This document shows positions 11,811 to 23,000 of a stretch of DNA of 64,000 nt, one piece after another (within the stretch, counting starts at the first letter, position 1; the number at the start of each line of letters is the position of its first letter). The position numbers were made by a program, and so were the translations under genes. Under the pieces are notes generated by a model. That model searched no databases and had not been told where the DNA came from. It saw only the letters and a list, made by a program, of their open reading frames with translations. This DNA is from Sesamum alatum. Lineage: Eukaryota > Streptophyta > Magnoliopsida > Lamiales > Pedaliaceae. Where the stretch lies: positions 16,508,854 to 16,572,853 of the forward strand of contig JACGWO010000001.1 of assembly GCA_034509735.1 (NCBI GenBank). The letters are read 5' to 3'.

Positions 11811-13320
11811 CAAGTAAATCATTATCTCTCCTCTCTTTTCTCTTTTGTTGTACTGGGTGTGCTTGTTTGTAGTGATTGAATCCAGACATCTCTCAGAAAT
11901 CAATATCATCATCATCATCTCTTGTGACTTATCTTTGATGTTGTTCTTTCCTTTACTGGTATTATGATTAATGTGGGATGGTGTTTTTTCGTCCTCGTGG
12001 GGCTGCCTTAGGAATTATCTTAATTTTTAAGGTTACGGTGATCAAAGTGAGCAATGTTTCAGCAAATTGTGATTATCTAGTGACAGTCAGGTTTCAGTAG
12101 TTGGCAGTTTCTTGTGACTTGCACTCGAGGACTTGATTTTTGGCATTATCAAACATCTGATAAGTTCATCCAAACACCATTTTTAGTTGTATGACAAGTT
12201 ATTCTCTTTAACATATCCACAACTTAATTTGAAGAGAAAGAGAGATGAAGCCTTTTGCAGTTGAAGGGAGTGAAGAATATTTGCAACTCTTTTGGAGAAT
12301 GTTGTCAACTCACAAATTCACCCAAGCCCCAAACCCATTGAAATAAATCGATTACATTTACGCCCCCTTTGGTTTGGCCCAAGCCTGATCCTAAATCAGG
12401 TTCATTCTGAGTATCAATATCTGGGACAGGCCTACTTAGGACCACTTTGGTCTTGGACCGAGCTTGTTGGGCAATTCTTTTTTTAATAATATTTATTTTA
12501 TTATTTTAAGTTAATTGTTCAAGTAGTTTTTTATATTTATAAAACTCTTTTAACTTTAATGTTCTACTTTAAATATTTAGTACATTATGTCATTAGTGTT
12601 TTTTGTTGATTTTTTTAAAATTCATTTTAAGTTCTTTTTAAATTTGTTATTATCTAAGTTTATTGTTGTAATTTTATTACTTGAATTATTATTTAAGTTT
12701 ATTATATAGTCTTCATTATTATTTTTTTAATTATGAATTTGTGTGATTAAATTTTTATTTATGCATTTTATAAGACAACTATAAATTTAAACACTTGTTC
12801 AAAAAATACCTCAATTTCATAAATAAAATAAAATAGGTACATTCAAGCTTGGTCGTAACCTGGTTCGAGCTTTAACCCAGGACCAATCATGAATAGTTGG
12901 GGGCCAATCTTGGGTTGAGCTTTCTTGAGCTGGTATGTGCAGGTCTTGGGTTGATCCGGTCTAGTATGCACCATGAGGTGCATTCCACCGTCCCCCTTAC
13001 CAAAATTATAATTAGCTACCTACTACTTTAAAAAACATATATAAAAATTCATATTTTAGTGATTTTTCTTTAATATTAATAAAAACCCTCGATTTTATCA
13101 ATCAAACCTTTCAAACAATTTTTTTATGAATACGGTCGTTTCTTTTTATTTTATAAATAAATATGGTTCAAATACTGTTATTACATTTCAATATCAAAAT
13201 TAAGTGAATAATAATTTTAAATTAAAGACTACATTCAATATAAACCAAAGACACAATATAAAAATAGACATTTGATGCCTTTATTTATAAGACTAAAGCC
13301 CACGACGTTTTAATTATGAA
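11811..13320. other. 3' flank of ARGLU1 and intergenic AT-rich DNA
   Basis: The first 150-200 bp are probably 3' UTR (T-rich, with an atcatcatcatc run near 11905). Around 12350-12480 and 12840-12960 there are two GC-richer patches (gtttggcccaagcctg; gagctttaacccaggacc) flanking an AT-rich core, reminiscent of the ends of an old transposon. I could not define TIRs or a TSD. No gene seen. Confidence 0.4.
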
Positions 13321-13328
13321 GTTTTAGA

Positions 13329-13625
13329 GGTGTATGGTTAAATTTATTCCGAACATTTTATAAGATGTTTTAAAAAAATTAAAAATGTTGCATCTTATTT
13401 TAGAAATAAGCTCTTATGATATTGAATAAATAAAATGTTGTAGCTTAGAATACTTGACATAACAAGTTCTTTATACTTTAATAACTATTGAATAAGTTAT
13501 TAAATTATTAGAACCTAAAATTCTATAAATAAAATCTTTTTATTTGAAAGAGAAACATCAATTATATAATGGTAATAAAACTCAGAGTATTTTTTGTCCA
13601 TTGAATATTAAAATTAAAGAGCCTA
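13329..13625. mobile_element. MITE fragment related to the element at 44141-44657
   Basis: Starts ggtgtatggttaaatttattccgaacatttta, matching with mismatches the left end of the 44141 element (ggtgtttggctaatcttattcgaaatgtttta). A second matching segment is tattaaaattaaagagc near 13606. The right end is not recognisable because a poly(A) tract intervenes. Confidence 0.45.
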
Positions 13626-13639
13626 TTAAAAAAAAAAAA

Positions 13640-15780
13640 AAAAAAAGATGAATCAACCTCATTTTTTCTTATTAAAAACTTGTAAACTCACAAACATCCA
13701 TATTTTGATAAGTTGCTAAAATCAACCAAACACTTCATTAATCTATCATTTGAAGAATGTGTGATTAGGGTTGATAGGAATTAGGTCAATTCAAACAAAA
13801 AGAAAGCAAATCTTTCCTCTCTCAGTCAATCAGTATTACCAAAAATTCAGGGTCACTCACTCCCCCTTTTCATTTCTGCACCCAAAAACAAACTCAGATT
13901 CATACCCCTATCAACCCACCCCCCCCCCCCCCCACCCCCAACCCAACCTATACATACAAAAAACGACACCCCTATCATTAACGCATGATTGCATGATGAG
14001 GGACCCACACCTGACGTCCTCCACATTCATCGATGTTGTCTTGTCCCCTCACACCTGGGCCCCACCCCCCGGCCTTTGTTTTGCGCGGTGTACAAACACC
14101 CCGCATTTAATTTAATCCCAACCGCTCCTTCTCCCCCCCTGCATCTCCAACGTTGATGTCGTGACCACCTCTCCCCACCCACCAATCACAGTACCCTTTG
14201 ACCACTGACACGCAGTAATTACTGCGTGAACCCCATGCATCTCACGCTCTCATCAGTGCGTGACTCGCACTTCCTCTCAACTTTTGAAATTTGAATCCGG
14301 GGTCTGGACTCGACGCGCGCGTAGGATTGGGTGGGGGGAGGGGAAATGAGAATCTGCGGGGGAGTTCTCGTTATTCGGGTAAATGGGTTTTGTATTCCGG
14401 GTCCTCCGGTGGCGCTGACAGACGGGTACGACGACCCGGGTGGAGCCTTGTGTACGTGTATCTATACTAATTACTCTATTCTGCAAATTTCGAGGGGGTT
14501 TTTTGGCTTTTCTTTCGAGTTTCAGTGTGTCCAAACGAGCCCTTTTCTCTTTGCTAAAAGTTGCATTATTTCTTTTTCTCAAAATTTACTTTGAGGACAA
14601 TTTTTTCTTTTTATTGTCATTTTCACCCCCATAAATTTTTATACTTTTCTTTCTAGAAATTTAATCTTAGTGATGGTGATGTTGTTTGCGATTATCGATT
14701 AGTCCACTGTTGCGCGAGGTATTGTCTGTGTTGAGTTTATCTGAAACTCATAATTTTGTCTTAAAAAATACATTGTTAGGGATAACTAGGAGGTCTTAGG
14801 GACTTATAAACTGCTCAAGTTCCTCTTTTACAATCAATGTGAGACGTTTGCCTATATCACAATGGCTAATCTTAATTATTTCATGAATTACAATAGTGTA
14901 ATGAACATAATTTTTTATGCATAATTCTTTAATTTAGTAATTTGGAATCCATTTAGTATATAGGTTTCATTTGTTAAGATTCAAAGAATTTTTTATAGGG
15001 CAAAAAATACATTGATCATAGGGATGTAATATATAGAGATTTTGAATCAAAATGCATTAGGCTAAAATAAGGTGAGATCATAATATCATACTTTATTTAA
15101 ATCAATTATTGTTAGAATATGGTCGATAACATTGAAAAGATTTTCAGCATATTAATGCATGACGTTAAAAATGATTTAGGAATAATAGTATATATTTGCA
15201 TGAATATTCTTATTGGACATATATTTATTGTTAATTCAAATTAATAGTAAATAAGTATTATATTATAAGAATGTAGATATCTTGGAAAAGCATCTTTCTT
15301 TTCTATTATCTCTATGTTACACATTTGATATTTATTGAATACCCTAATTAATCACATTGACTTTATAATTATTATAGAATTCAAATTAACGCTTATATAT
15401 AGGGCATCTGTCGATGCACCCGAAGCCCTAGAGCTCACAGTCGTACACATGTTAGTATGGCTTCGTAAATTAACTAAAAAGAAAATCACGAAATAAATGC
15501 ATAGGAATGTGTATTAATTATACGATATTGTATCTTATATTAATCTAATGAAGAACGACACGTATGTAAATACATGAATAAAAAACTTAGTGTATTCAAA
15601 CCACACATATATTAATGAAGTAATTTATATTATGATATTGAAGATTTATGTTATATATGAAAAAGTAATTTTATTTTCCAATATAAATTCGGAAATGGTA
15701 AGTAAAGATTGACATTCTTGATTTAGTTGTTAGAGTGGTTATAGAGCGTTTTTGGCATGAGCCTCATCATCACTCAGCTT
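13640..15780. other. Intergenic, with C-rich stretch; no gene seen
   Basis: 13850-14300 is unusually C-rich for this window (C16 run near 13919) and contains tgacgtcc, gcgcggtgt and several short cgtg motifs. 14280-14480 is GC-rich as well. From 14640 on it is AT-rich. The short open frames here (for example 13771-14115) have no recognisable domain or codon signature. This may be distal regulatory sequence for MIR166, but that is inference. Confidence 0.45.
14209..14228. repeat. Perfect 20-bp palindrome
   Basis: CACGCAGTAATTACTGCGTG reads identically on both strands. It lies in the C-rich intergenic stretch about 1.6 kb upstream of the MIR166 TATA box. It could bind a dimeric regulator (ATTA/TAAT core as for homeodomain proteins) or be chance. 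Confidence 0.7.
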
Positions 15781-15828
15781 CCACGTTATCATCAACAACC
15801 CCCCCACCCCCACCCCTTCAGCCTCCTC

Positions 15829-15837
15829 CTATAAATC
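15829..15837 (+). promoter_or_regulatory. Putative TATA box of pri-MIR166
   Basis: ctataaatc, preceded by a pyrimidine-rich stretch and followed by gggctagggtttg, lies about 300 bp upstream of the miR166 star strand. Plant MIRNA genes are RNA polymerase II genes with TATA boxes at this kind of distance. Confidence 0.5.
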
Positions 15838-15880
15838 AGCAGGTTCTGGGCTAGGGTTTGCACTATCTATATACCCAAAT

Positions 15881-16036
15881 ATATATATATATATATATAT
15901 ATTTTGTGTGTGTGTGAAAGCTCCCCCCCCCCCCCCCCCTCTCTCTCTCTTCTAGCAATTCTTGAGGGTTGTTGTTATATTTATACGTATACTCTGATTT
16001 CTTCATAGAGGGAGGGAGGGAGAGAGAGAGAGATTC
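15881..16036. repeat. Cluster of simple repeats in the pri-MIR166 leader
   Basis: (AT)n at about 15881-15902, a C17 run near 15922-15938, (CT)n at 15939-15950 and (GA)n at about 16018-16032. The CT and GA runs are complementary and could pair in the RNA. Confidence 0.8.
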
Positions 16037-16136
16037 TATATATATGATATGATATGATATGATTATTAGAGTAGTTGAAAGAGAGATGATGATGAATGAT
16101 GAATGAAGAATGATGAAGAAGGGTTAGGGTTTGTGG

Positions 16137-16157
16137 GGGATGTTGGCTGGCTCGACG
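16137..16157 (+). ncRNA. miR166 star strand (5' arm)
   Basis: Position deduced by pairing with the mature strand and a 2-nt 3' overhang at each end. It matches the usual miR166* pattern GG.ATGTTG.CTGGCTCGA. Confidence 0.85.
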
Positions 16158-16193
16158 CAACCACACTTTTTCTCTATGAAAAATGTGAAGGCA

Positions 16194-16214
16194 TCGGACC
16201 AGGCTTCATTCCTC
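16194..16214 (+). ncRNA. miR166: Mature miR166 (3' arm)
   Basis: Only the 3' terminal bases differ from the canonical form (…TTCCTC instead of …TTCCCC). All seed-region and cleavage-site bases are canonical, so HD-ZIP III targeting should be kept. Confidence 0.95.
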
Positions 16215-16410
16215 TCAAACCCCAATATCCCACCTTTCCATTTACTGCTTGTGTGTGTGTGTGTGTTAATTTTGTTCTTCTTCTTAATTTTCTTGGGAAA
16301 GAATTGATGTTTTCTGGATCTATTATTTAATTTAGGGTTAAGTGTTGGGGAGTTTAGTTTTCTTCTTGATTTTGAATAACCCTAAAAAACAAGATTTACA
16401 ATGTCTTCTC

Positions 16411-16519
16411 GTGAGTCACCTGAGAGGCGCATTCTTGATCATTGATCTGTGTGTGTTGCAACTTACAATGAATTAACAAGATCGAATCTTTTCTTTTTCT
16501 GTTGTGTTTTTCTCTGCAG
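16411..16519 (+). other. Putative intron in the pri-MIR166 transcript
   Basis: Donor TCTC|GTGAGT at 16411 and acceptor TTTTTCTCTGCAG at 16519 fit plant splice signals, with T-rich sequence before the acceptor. It lies 200 bp downstream of the hairpin. A 14-codon frame starts at 16401 and runs into the intron. No transcript evidence is available here. Confidence 0.4.
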
Positions 16520-16782
16520 GTGGGAGCTGCTCTTCATTTATTAATTTTTAGTACTATTGATTTAATAGCAATATATAGATGAATTATTTATGTGATGATG
16601 GATGGATTGAGTAATATTTTCAGCATGAAATTCAGTGTTGAAGTATATATGCTACAGATGAGGGCATCATTAGCTAGGTTTTAGATTATAATCAACATCA
16701 TCATCATCATCAACAACATCCCTATATATATAATTTCCGAATCTTTCACCCTCTTCTTCAATTTATTATTGTTTCTCCTTCA

Positions 16783-16810
16783 TCTCTCTCTCTCTCTCTC
16801 TCTCCCCCAT

Positions 16811-16853
<43 letters not shown>
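16783..16853. repeat. Compound microsatellite (CT)n-(GT)n-(GA)n
   Basis: CT at about 16783-16804, then CCCCCAT, GT at 16810-16834 and GA to 16853. The outer CT and GA blocks are reverse complements, so the locus can form a hairpin. A likely polymorphic marker next to MIR166. Confidence 0.9.
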
Positions 16854-16854
<1 letters not shown>

Positions 16855-16859
16855 TCTCC

Positions 16860-18570
16860 ATGGCAGAAAACACGGATGTGTATTTGCAGTAGTGAGCTGA
16901 CCATTTCTCATGTATGTGTATTCACATTTTGTGGGTTTTTGTTTTGGATTTCCAACAGATTCACATTCTCAAAACTACTAATTCAGTAATTCATTTGTTT
17001 ACTGTAACAAATTATTTTTTTTCAACTTGTCTTCATATATAATTTAATTTAGTTAAAAGTATACTTGTTCAAACAAACACATTTTGCCCTTTTTTTTATA
17101 TTTCGTATACGACATCATAGACGACTATTAAAGTCTGTTATTGTAATCTGGCCATTTTTGTTCCCAAGGTGTCAAATTATTAAAAGTATAGAATAAAATT
17201 ATCAAATAAATTCATACAAGATTAAGATTGGCACCTCTATAGTACTTTCGGACTAAAATTGCAATCTTCTGATGTATTACATTTGGACTTTTCTACTACT
17301 TTTAAATTTTAAATAAGTTCCTAATTAATTAAATTACAAGAAATGTGTCTTGATGATGACCAGTACATGTTTTAAATCAGAGATTTAGAATATTATTGCT
17401 TAATTTGAAAATAAATCTAAAATACTCTAACCCTTTGTCTTGCATGATTTAACACACCTGCATGAAGGGGTACTGGGCATCCAAATTGAGTTATTCGGGT
17501 CCCGACTCGATCCAAATGGATTTGGATAGATCGAGTTGGGTAATGTTATAAATATTTTGGTTTGAGTTATCGGAACTCCATTTTCAATCAATCGGGTCGG
17601 TTATCGGGTAGTGAGAAATACCTGATCGAATTAATCAAGTACTTGATATTTAATTAAAAATAATAAAAATTCAAAATTACACTAAATAAATAAAATATGA
17701 TTATTTGTTGTTACTAGTAGAGTAGTAAAGTAAAAAAGAAAATGATATATGAATTGATTAATCTACTTTATCAAGTTATTTATATTAGGAATTGAATTAT
17801 GTTTGTCAATTAATTTGAATTAATTGTGGTATTATACGATTCTTGAGCATTGATAAAATAATATCATAGTTTGATATTAAATTTTTGTATAAAAATTAAA
17901 AAGAAATAAAATCAACACCATGCACACAAATTATAATTATAAAGTTATCAAAAGAAAAATATGTTTTAAATATTTTTTTTGTTCCTCTTACTTTTCTTCA
18001 CATTTAAATTACAAAAAAGAAAAAAGAAAGTGAGTATCCAATTTCGGGTACCCGAGCTACGTACACTAATAAGCCAATCCTTTTCCACTTCTTCTTCATA
18101 ATTAAATTACCAAAACAGGAAAAAACTGCTGCTTTTTTACATTCTTGAAGTGTCTCTATGTGATTTTGATTTCATTGTTTTGTAACTCATCGCATTGCAC
18201 CTTTTAACTCTAAAAATTTGCAGTTTTTCAGTTTCAAGCTTTAATTCCATTAGATTTTTCTATAAAAACATCATATATATGGCACGAGCTTCGTTAAGTT
18301 TTGAGGGGCATTGACCGGTGTTTTTGCAAGAAATTTAACAAAATTAAGACTTGAAAACTGTAAAGTTTTTGAAATTGTGGATTGCGATGTGATGAGTTCA
18401 AAAAATAACAATGCAACCAAAATCACAAAGAGACTAACTTGTGGGACGTAAAATACATTTTTCTCTACCAAAACATATGCCGTTATTACCCATCTCCATA
18501 GGCTTTGGGCTATAAAAAATAGCTAAACTGACACACACATGTAAGAGTGTCTAATAAAATTTTGAAAAAA
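16860..18570. other. Intergenic AT-rich DNA; possible degraded transposon 17470-18060
   Basis: No gene seen. A patch at 17470-17640 contains gggcatccaaatt, ttcgggtcccgac and ggtcggttatcgggtag. Near 18035-18055 the inverse-like tatccaatttcgggtacccg appears. Together they may be the ends of an old element of about 590 bp. I could not find a TSD. Confidence 0.35.
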
Positions 18571-18573
18571 AGC

Positions 18574-18860
18574 GGAGTTCCCAAGTTAGTCCTAAGATTT
18601 TAACAAAAGCTCTTCGATTATAGTCATATTAAGTACCAAATTGCCATCCAAACACCCTGTGAATTTATTTCTAAAACAAGATTTGTCATCTTATAAGTAT
18701 AAAAATAATCTCAAAATTATGAATTTATAAAATATTTTAATAAACTTAGCCTAACACCCTCTAAATAATAACGATCAATTAGTGGTTAGATAACAGTACC
18801 TTATTCATGTGAAAGATAGTCGAATCATGATGAAAATGAGGGACCAACTTAGGTACTCCC
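18574..18860. mobile_element. Candidate MITE with imperfect TIRs
   Basis: Left end ggagttcccaagttagtcct; right end reverse complement ggagtacctaagttggtccc, both next to A/T-rich flanks. About 290 bp, no coding capacity. No clear TSD was found, so the superfamily is open. Confidence 0.45.
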
Positions 18861-19113
18861 TTCAAACAAGAAAAGGGAAAATTAATCAGCATCTAAATGT
18901 AGCATGTCAGGGGTAATGTGACATGAAGAGAAGTGGAATTGAGGGTGGGAAAAAACAAGAACCATAATTGTTAGAGGTGGATGGATGGGAAAAGGTACGT
19001 AGTACGTAGGCCCAAAAACACCAACACCAACACCAACATCAACACACATAGTACTGAAAATGTGACTATTGCTCACAGTGGAGGGTATTAATTGCGCTAC
19101 ATTAAAATCAAAT

Positions 19114-19153
<40 letters not shown>

Positions 19154-19154
19154 G
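19114..19154. repeat. (GA)n microsatellite
   Basis: GA repeat interrupted by one GG. Confidence 0.9.
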
Positions 19155-20024
19155 GGCATCTTCATCTCCATCTCTCTGTTTTTTCTGGAAACCTAACCGA
19201 TGAAATTTAATGTCGGTTGAAGCCATTTAATTCACACACTGAACCCTATTACATCTTTGGGAGTATCTATTAAATGTCAACACCCCCACCCCACCTCATT
19301 ATTGTATAAATATGGATGGAAATCATGTGAATATATCATTTGTTCTGAATCAACCATCGTACTATTATTACAACATTCAGTAATCAATATATTAATATTT
19401 CTAGACAATCAACAAATTAAAAAAAAAAAAAAAAACAGAGAAACGATATATTAAAATTAAATGAAGATTAAATACTTATACCCGTAAGCTCCATAAAGTA
19501 TCAAGCACAAGGGTGACGGACCATAGCTGATGTATTTTACTTTTCAATATTACATATGTATGATTCTAGTGTTGGGTGACAAGAATATTGTTCTGCTTGT
19601 GAAAATGAAGTTTGTGAAACAATATTGCAAAATTGACCTAACTAGTATATCGATTACATTATGATTTCAATCATTGACATTATGGTATGATAACGGATAT
19701 ACGGATTATTAATTACATCAAATACCAATAACCACTTGTAGTATCCCTTGATTTTACGTCGTGCCGATAGGAAAAGAAAGGTCAATTCTGATGATCAAGA
19801 GGGCTACCTTAAACTTTCTGCAGCAATCTTTAATAGAAAATTATGAAAACATTTACATAATTATGCAGATGGTATGCCGACAGTTGAAGAAATTTCAAGT
19901 AAAACTAACAATATACAGAATATTGATGTGCAAGAGTTACATGGAATATTGCATGAGACATTACTTTACAGCCCCAATTGACAAAGAATTATGATTTATG
20001 ACCAGAGGACAGGCCGGGAAATAA
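19155..20024. other. 3' flank of the PIP5K gene
   Basis: No gene seen. Includes an A-run near 19419-19435. The part nearest 20024 is expected to hold the PIP5K 3' UTR (transcription is leftward here). I could not fix a poly(A) site. Confidence 0.5.
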
Positions 20025-23000
20025 CTAAGGGTCACGGGGAAAAACTTTCTCTAGAAAGGTGATAAACCGTTTGGAATAAAGCTTTGGCTCCACAACAGAA
20101 ATCGACATAGGATCAAACTTCAAAGATTTACATGCATGCTCTATTTTCTTTTTCATGTTGTATTCCTGTAATATATCGATTATGCCGAGGTAGAGAACAA
20201 CATCGTAAACCTCAAAGAGTTCAACTTCAGCTGAGTCGGTCTCGGCCTGCGTAAGTCTGTGATTTGCTTGAGCTGGCATGTTTACTCCTAGTTGAACTCT
20301 CAACCTGAAAATTTGCAGGTGTTTAAACGAATACCAGTTATTTTCTAATGCACATCTACTGTGAAATGCTATCAAGATAAACGCATTTGAGTGAGAACAC
20401 ATTGGTCAATTTTCAAATAGAACTGGCAAAATATGCAGTCGAGTAATCCCATGCAATGCTTTCTAAAAACTTAGTGACTAATGTTCCGATTGTTAACAAA
20501 GGAATGCAGCTTAAAATACAGAAGCAACTTCCAAAGCCCCTACCAAAACCAGATACAAAAGCCTCTGCAGCTCCAGAGACGACAGCCATTTGAATGACAA
20601 CATAATCACAAGAACAAAGCCAGAATACAACTTTCATCTTAAATTACCTTCAGCTCAACTCTGACCCATTGAAACATGAATAAGGATGTAAAGACGCTTA
20701 TTCTATGCTGGTATACGAGAAAAGCTAATCTTATTGGGACTACTGCACCTCTGTCATATGTGGGAAGATAAGGTTCGTGATCCTACATGACTCGAACAAA
20801 TTGTAGATATTTAACATAAAACGTGATGCATTGCAGACTAACTTGATAAGTTGTGCAGCAATAGAATGACAATCAATTAATTAGACTATGTCAACCTCAA
20901 TCGTTACCTTCATTATTCATCAAAAAGTCCATATGACAGAAAGGCTAAAATGAATGTGAATCACCTTCCAGTTCCAGGCAGAAGAAGATCCGCCTCTTTG
21001 TTACCAACAGAGTACGCTTTCAACGTACTTCCTCGAATGTGAGGCCCTGGAGTAGTGCTAACAGAGCCAGGCTCGTGGGTCACTAAAATCAAACCCCTTG
21101 GAGGAATCAGGAGATCTCCTTGGGAGATCACACCTTGAAGAACCACAAAATATCCATCAAAAAACAGTTTTACTGAGAGACAATTCAAAGCAACTCATAG
21201 TAAAGAAAATCGAAAAAAATTATGCAACTCAAGTTAGACAGCTCCATTGTAAGAAATGTTTCACCTAGAGACATTCTGTGAGCAAACAACCATGCAAGCA
21301 CAGAGAGTAAGAGGTCAGATGCTTGGCTGTTCAATATCTGATCATCCTCCCCTCCCCCAATCCTCATCTATCTATTCAAATCGCGCAGACTACAAGACTA
21401 AAACAACACCGATACACAGATCAATCAGTGCACACCATATCCACGGAGCGGTGACCGGAGAGAACAAACACACAACTGCAAACATATTGACTAGTTTCGA
21501 TAGCCGCAGCTAAAATATTCACATTTCACCTCGTAATGAGGACATCTCAACTTCTGGCCACATACGATAGGCAGATTCTGTATTGACTGCCACTGTATCC
21601 TATCTGTGGTCCAATCAGTTCATATATTCAACATGCTACTCCTTAAAAAAATAAAAAACGAAAAAACCCTTCCTCAAATACTTTAATTCAGGACCATTCC
21701 CATCAGAGGAAGAGCTGAAGAAACAAAGACTATCATGTACTGAGAGCACAATTCTAAAAGCGCCTACACATGAAGATTATTCCTAATTCTATGTCGCTGG
21801 GGAATTAAAACCAAATCAGAATGAATTGAATTTTCAACATATATACAACGAGCAACCAATTGAAAAAGTTCAAAGACCCTTGATTTGGTGAAACAAAACA
21901 TGCTCTAGAACAACTCAAACAGAAACGATGTGGATTCTGAGTTTCAACACAATAAATGAATATAGGACACAACATAATGCTTTTACCTCTTATTTCAGAT
22001 AGTATGTGAAGATTGATAAAGTCATTGTTCACCGATGGCGAGTGAGACCCCAAAAGACAAAATATTATGATGCTTAAGGCTATGTTTTATGCTATCCAGA
22101 TCAGTAATTTTACGTTGGCTGTACAAAGAAGAAACAATTCTATATATTATCTTACTTGGTTGATATATCGCTTTTGCCCTTTTAAGCTACTCTCACAAGG
22201 ACTATGTGGTACATACATAAATATTAGCACAAAGCATATTTATGACAATATCCAACAAGATGGGAAAAGAGGATGATATAAATAAGGAAAAACAGAAGAA
22301 TCACATTTCAGTTTGTATCACCACAAAGTGGCAGAATAAAATAGAATCATCACTTATAGGCTGAACTTCTAACAACAAGCACAATACAACCGTATAAAAG
22401 AGTTAAAAAAGGTGCATATCATGGAAAAATATTCTGGTATCTTGGTAATTGGAGTTACCTCAACATATACAGATACTAGCATGTCTAGTGTCGATGAAGA
22501 AAAAGAAAAACGTAAAATGAGTGTATAATGGAGCCAAAACCAACACATAGTTATTCAAGAAAACAAATAGCCAGTTCAAATTTTCCCGGTGAGAAGGGAT
22601 ACCTACCATCAACGGCATTAGTAGTGTCAGCCTTGTCCAGGGAATAATCAGAGGGCTCTGACAGTGATCTTAGATGTTCAGGAGCTCTAAAATGCAAGCC
22701 CAGGAGAAGGCTATAATCTATGATTCGTTGAGATTCCAAGAATGCACAGTCCAGGGCTAGTTGTCTGCAGAAAAGGGGAAACAAAACTGTTAAGGATGCA
22801 AATTTACTGTTTAAACAAAAGCAGAAAAGAAATCTGAAGCAGATTTGAATATATTACTTATCCACAATTTTGCTTAAAACTACAAGCACCAAGCATTTTT
22901 ACAGTCAATTGGGTCTTTATATATGGCTAGGAGATACCATGAATATTTTAGGCATAATCTTCTCTCAAGTGATTTAAGGGAGAAGAACGTTATTTATCAG

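Larger units (their letters stand above)
16121..16229 (+). ncRNA. MIR166: MIR166 precursor hairpin
   Basis: The 3' arm carries TCGGACCAGGCTTCATTCCT followed by C at 16194-16214, the 21-nt mature miR166 in a ...CCUC-ending variant. The 5' arm carries the star strand at 16137-16157 (GGGATGTTGGCTGGCTCGAC + G), pairing with the mature strand with 2-nt 3' overhangs and the few mismatches typical of the family. The stem extends outward (GGGTTTG with CAAACCC) and inward (ACA..TTTTT with AAAAATGT), leaving a short loop near 16172-16176. The product guides AGO1/AGO10 to HD-ZIP III transcripts that set leaf polarity, meristem and vascular pattern. An open frame of 75 codons overlaps the hairpin (16103-16330) and is not considered coding. 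Confidence 0.96.

Noticed and set aside
13771..14115. 114-codon frame in C-rich DNA
   Set aside because: Openness comes from C-rich composition (Pro/Thr/His codons); no domain and no splice context.
16103..16330. 75-codon open frame across the MIR166 hairpin
   Set aside because: It follows the hairpin arms and a GT repeat and has no domain; frame openness is explained by RNA structure constraints. A miRNA-encoded peptide cannot be excluded but nothing supports it.
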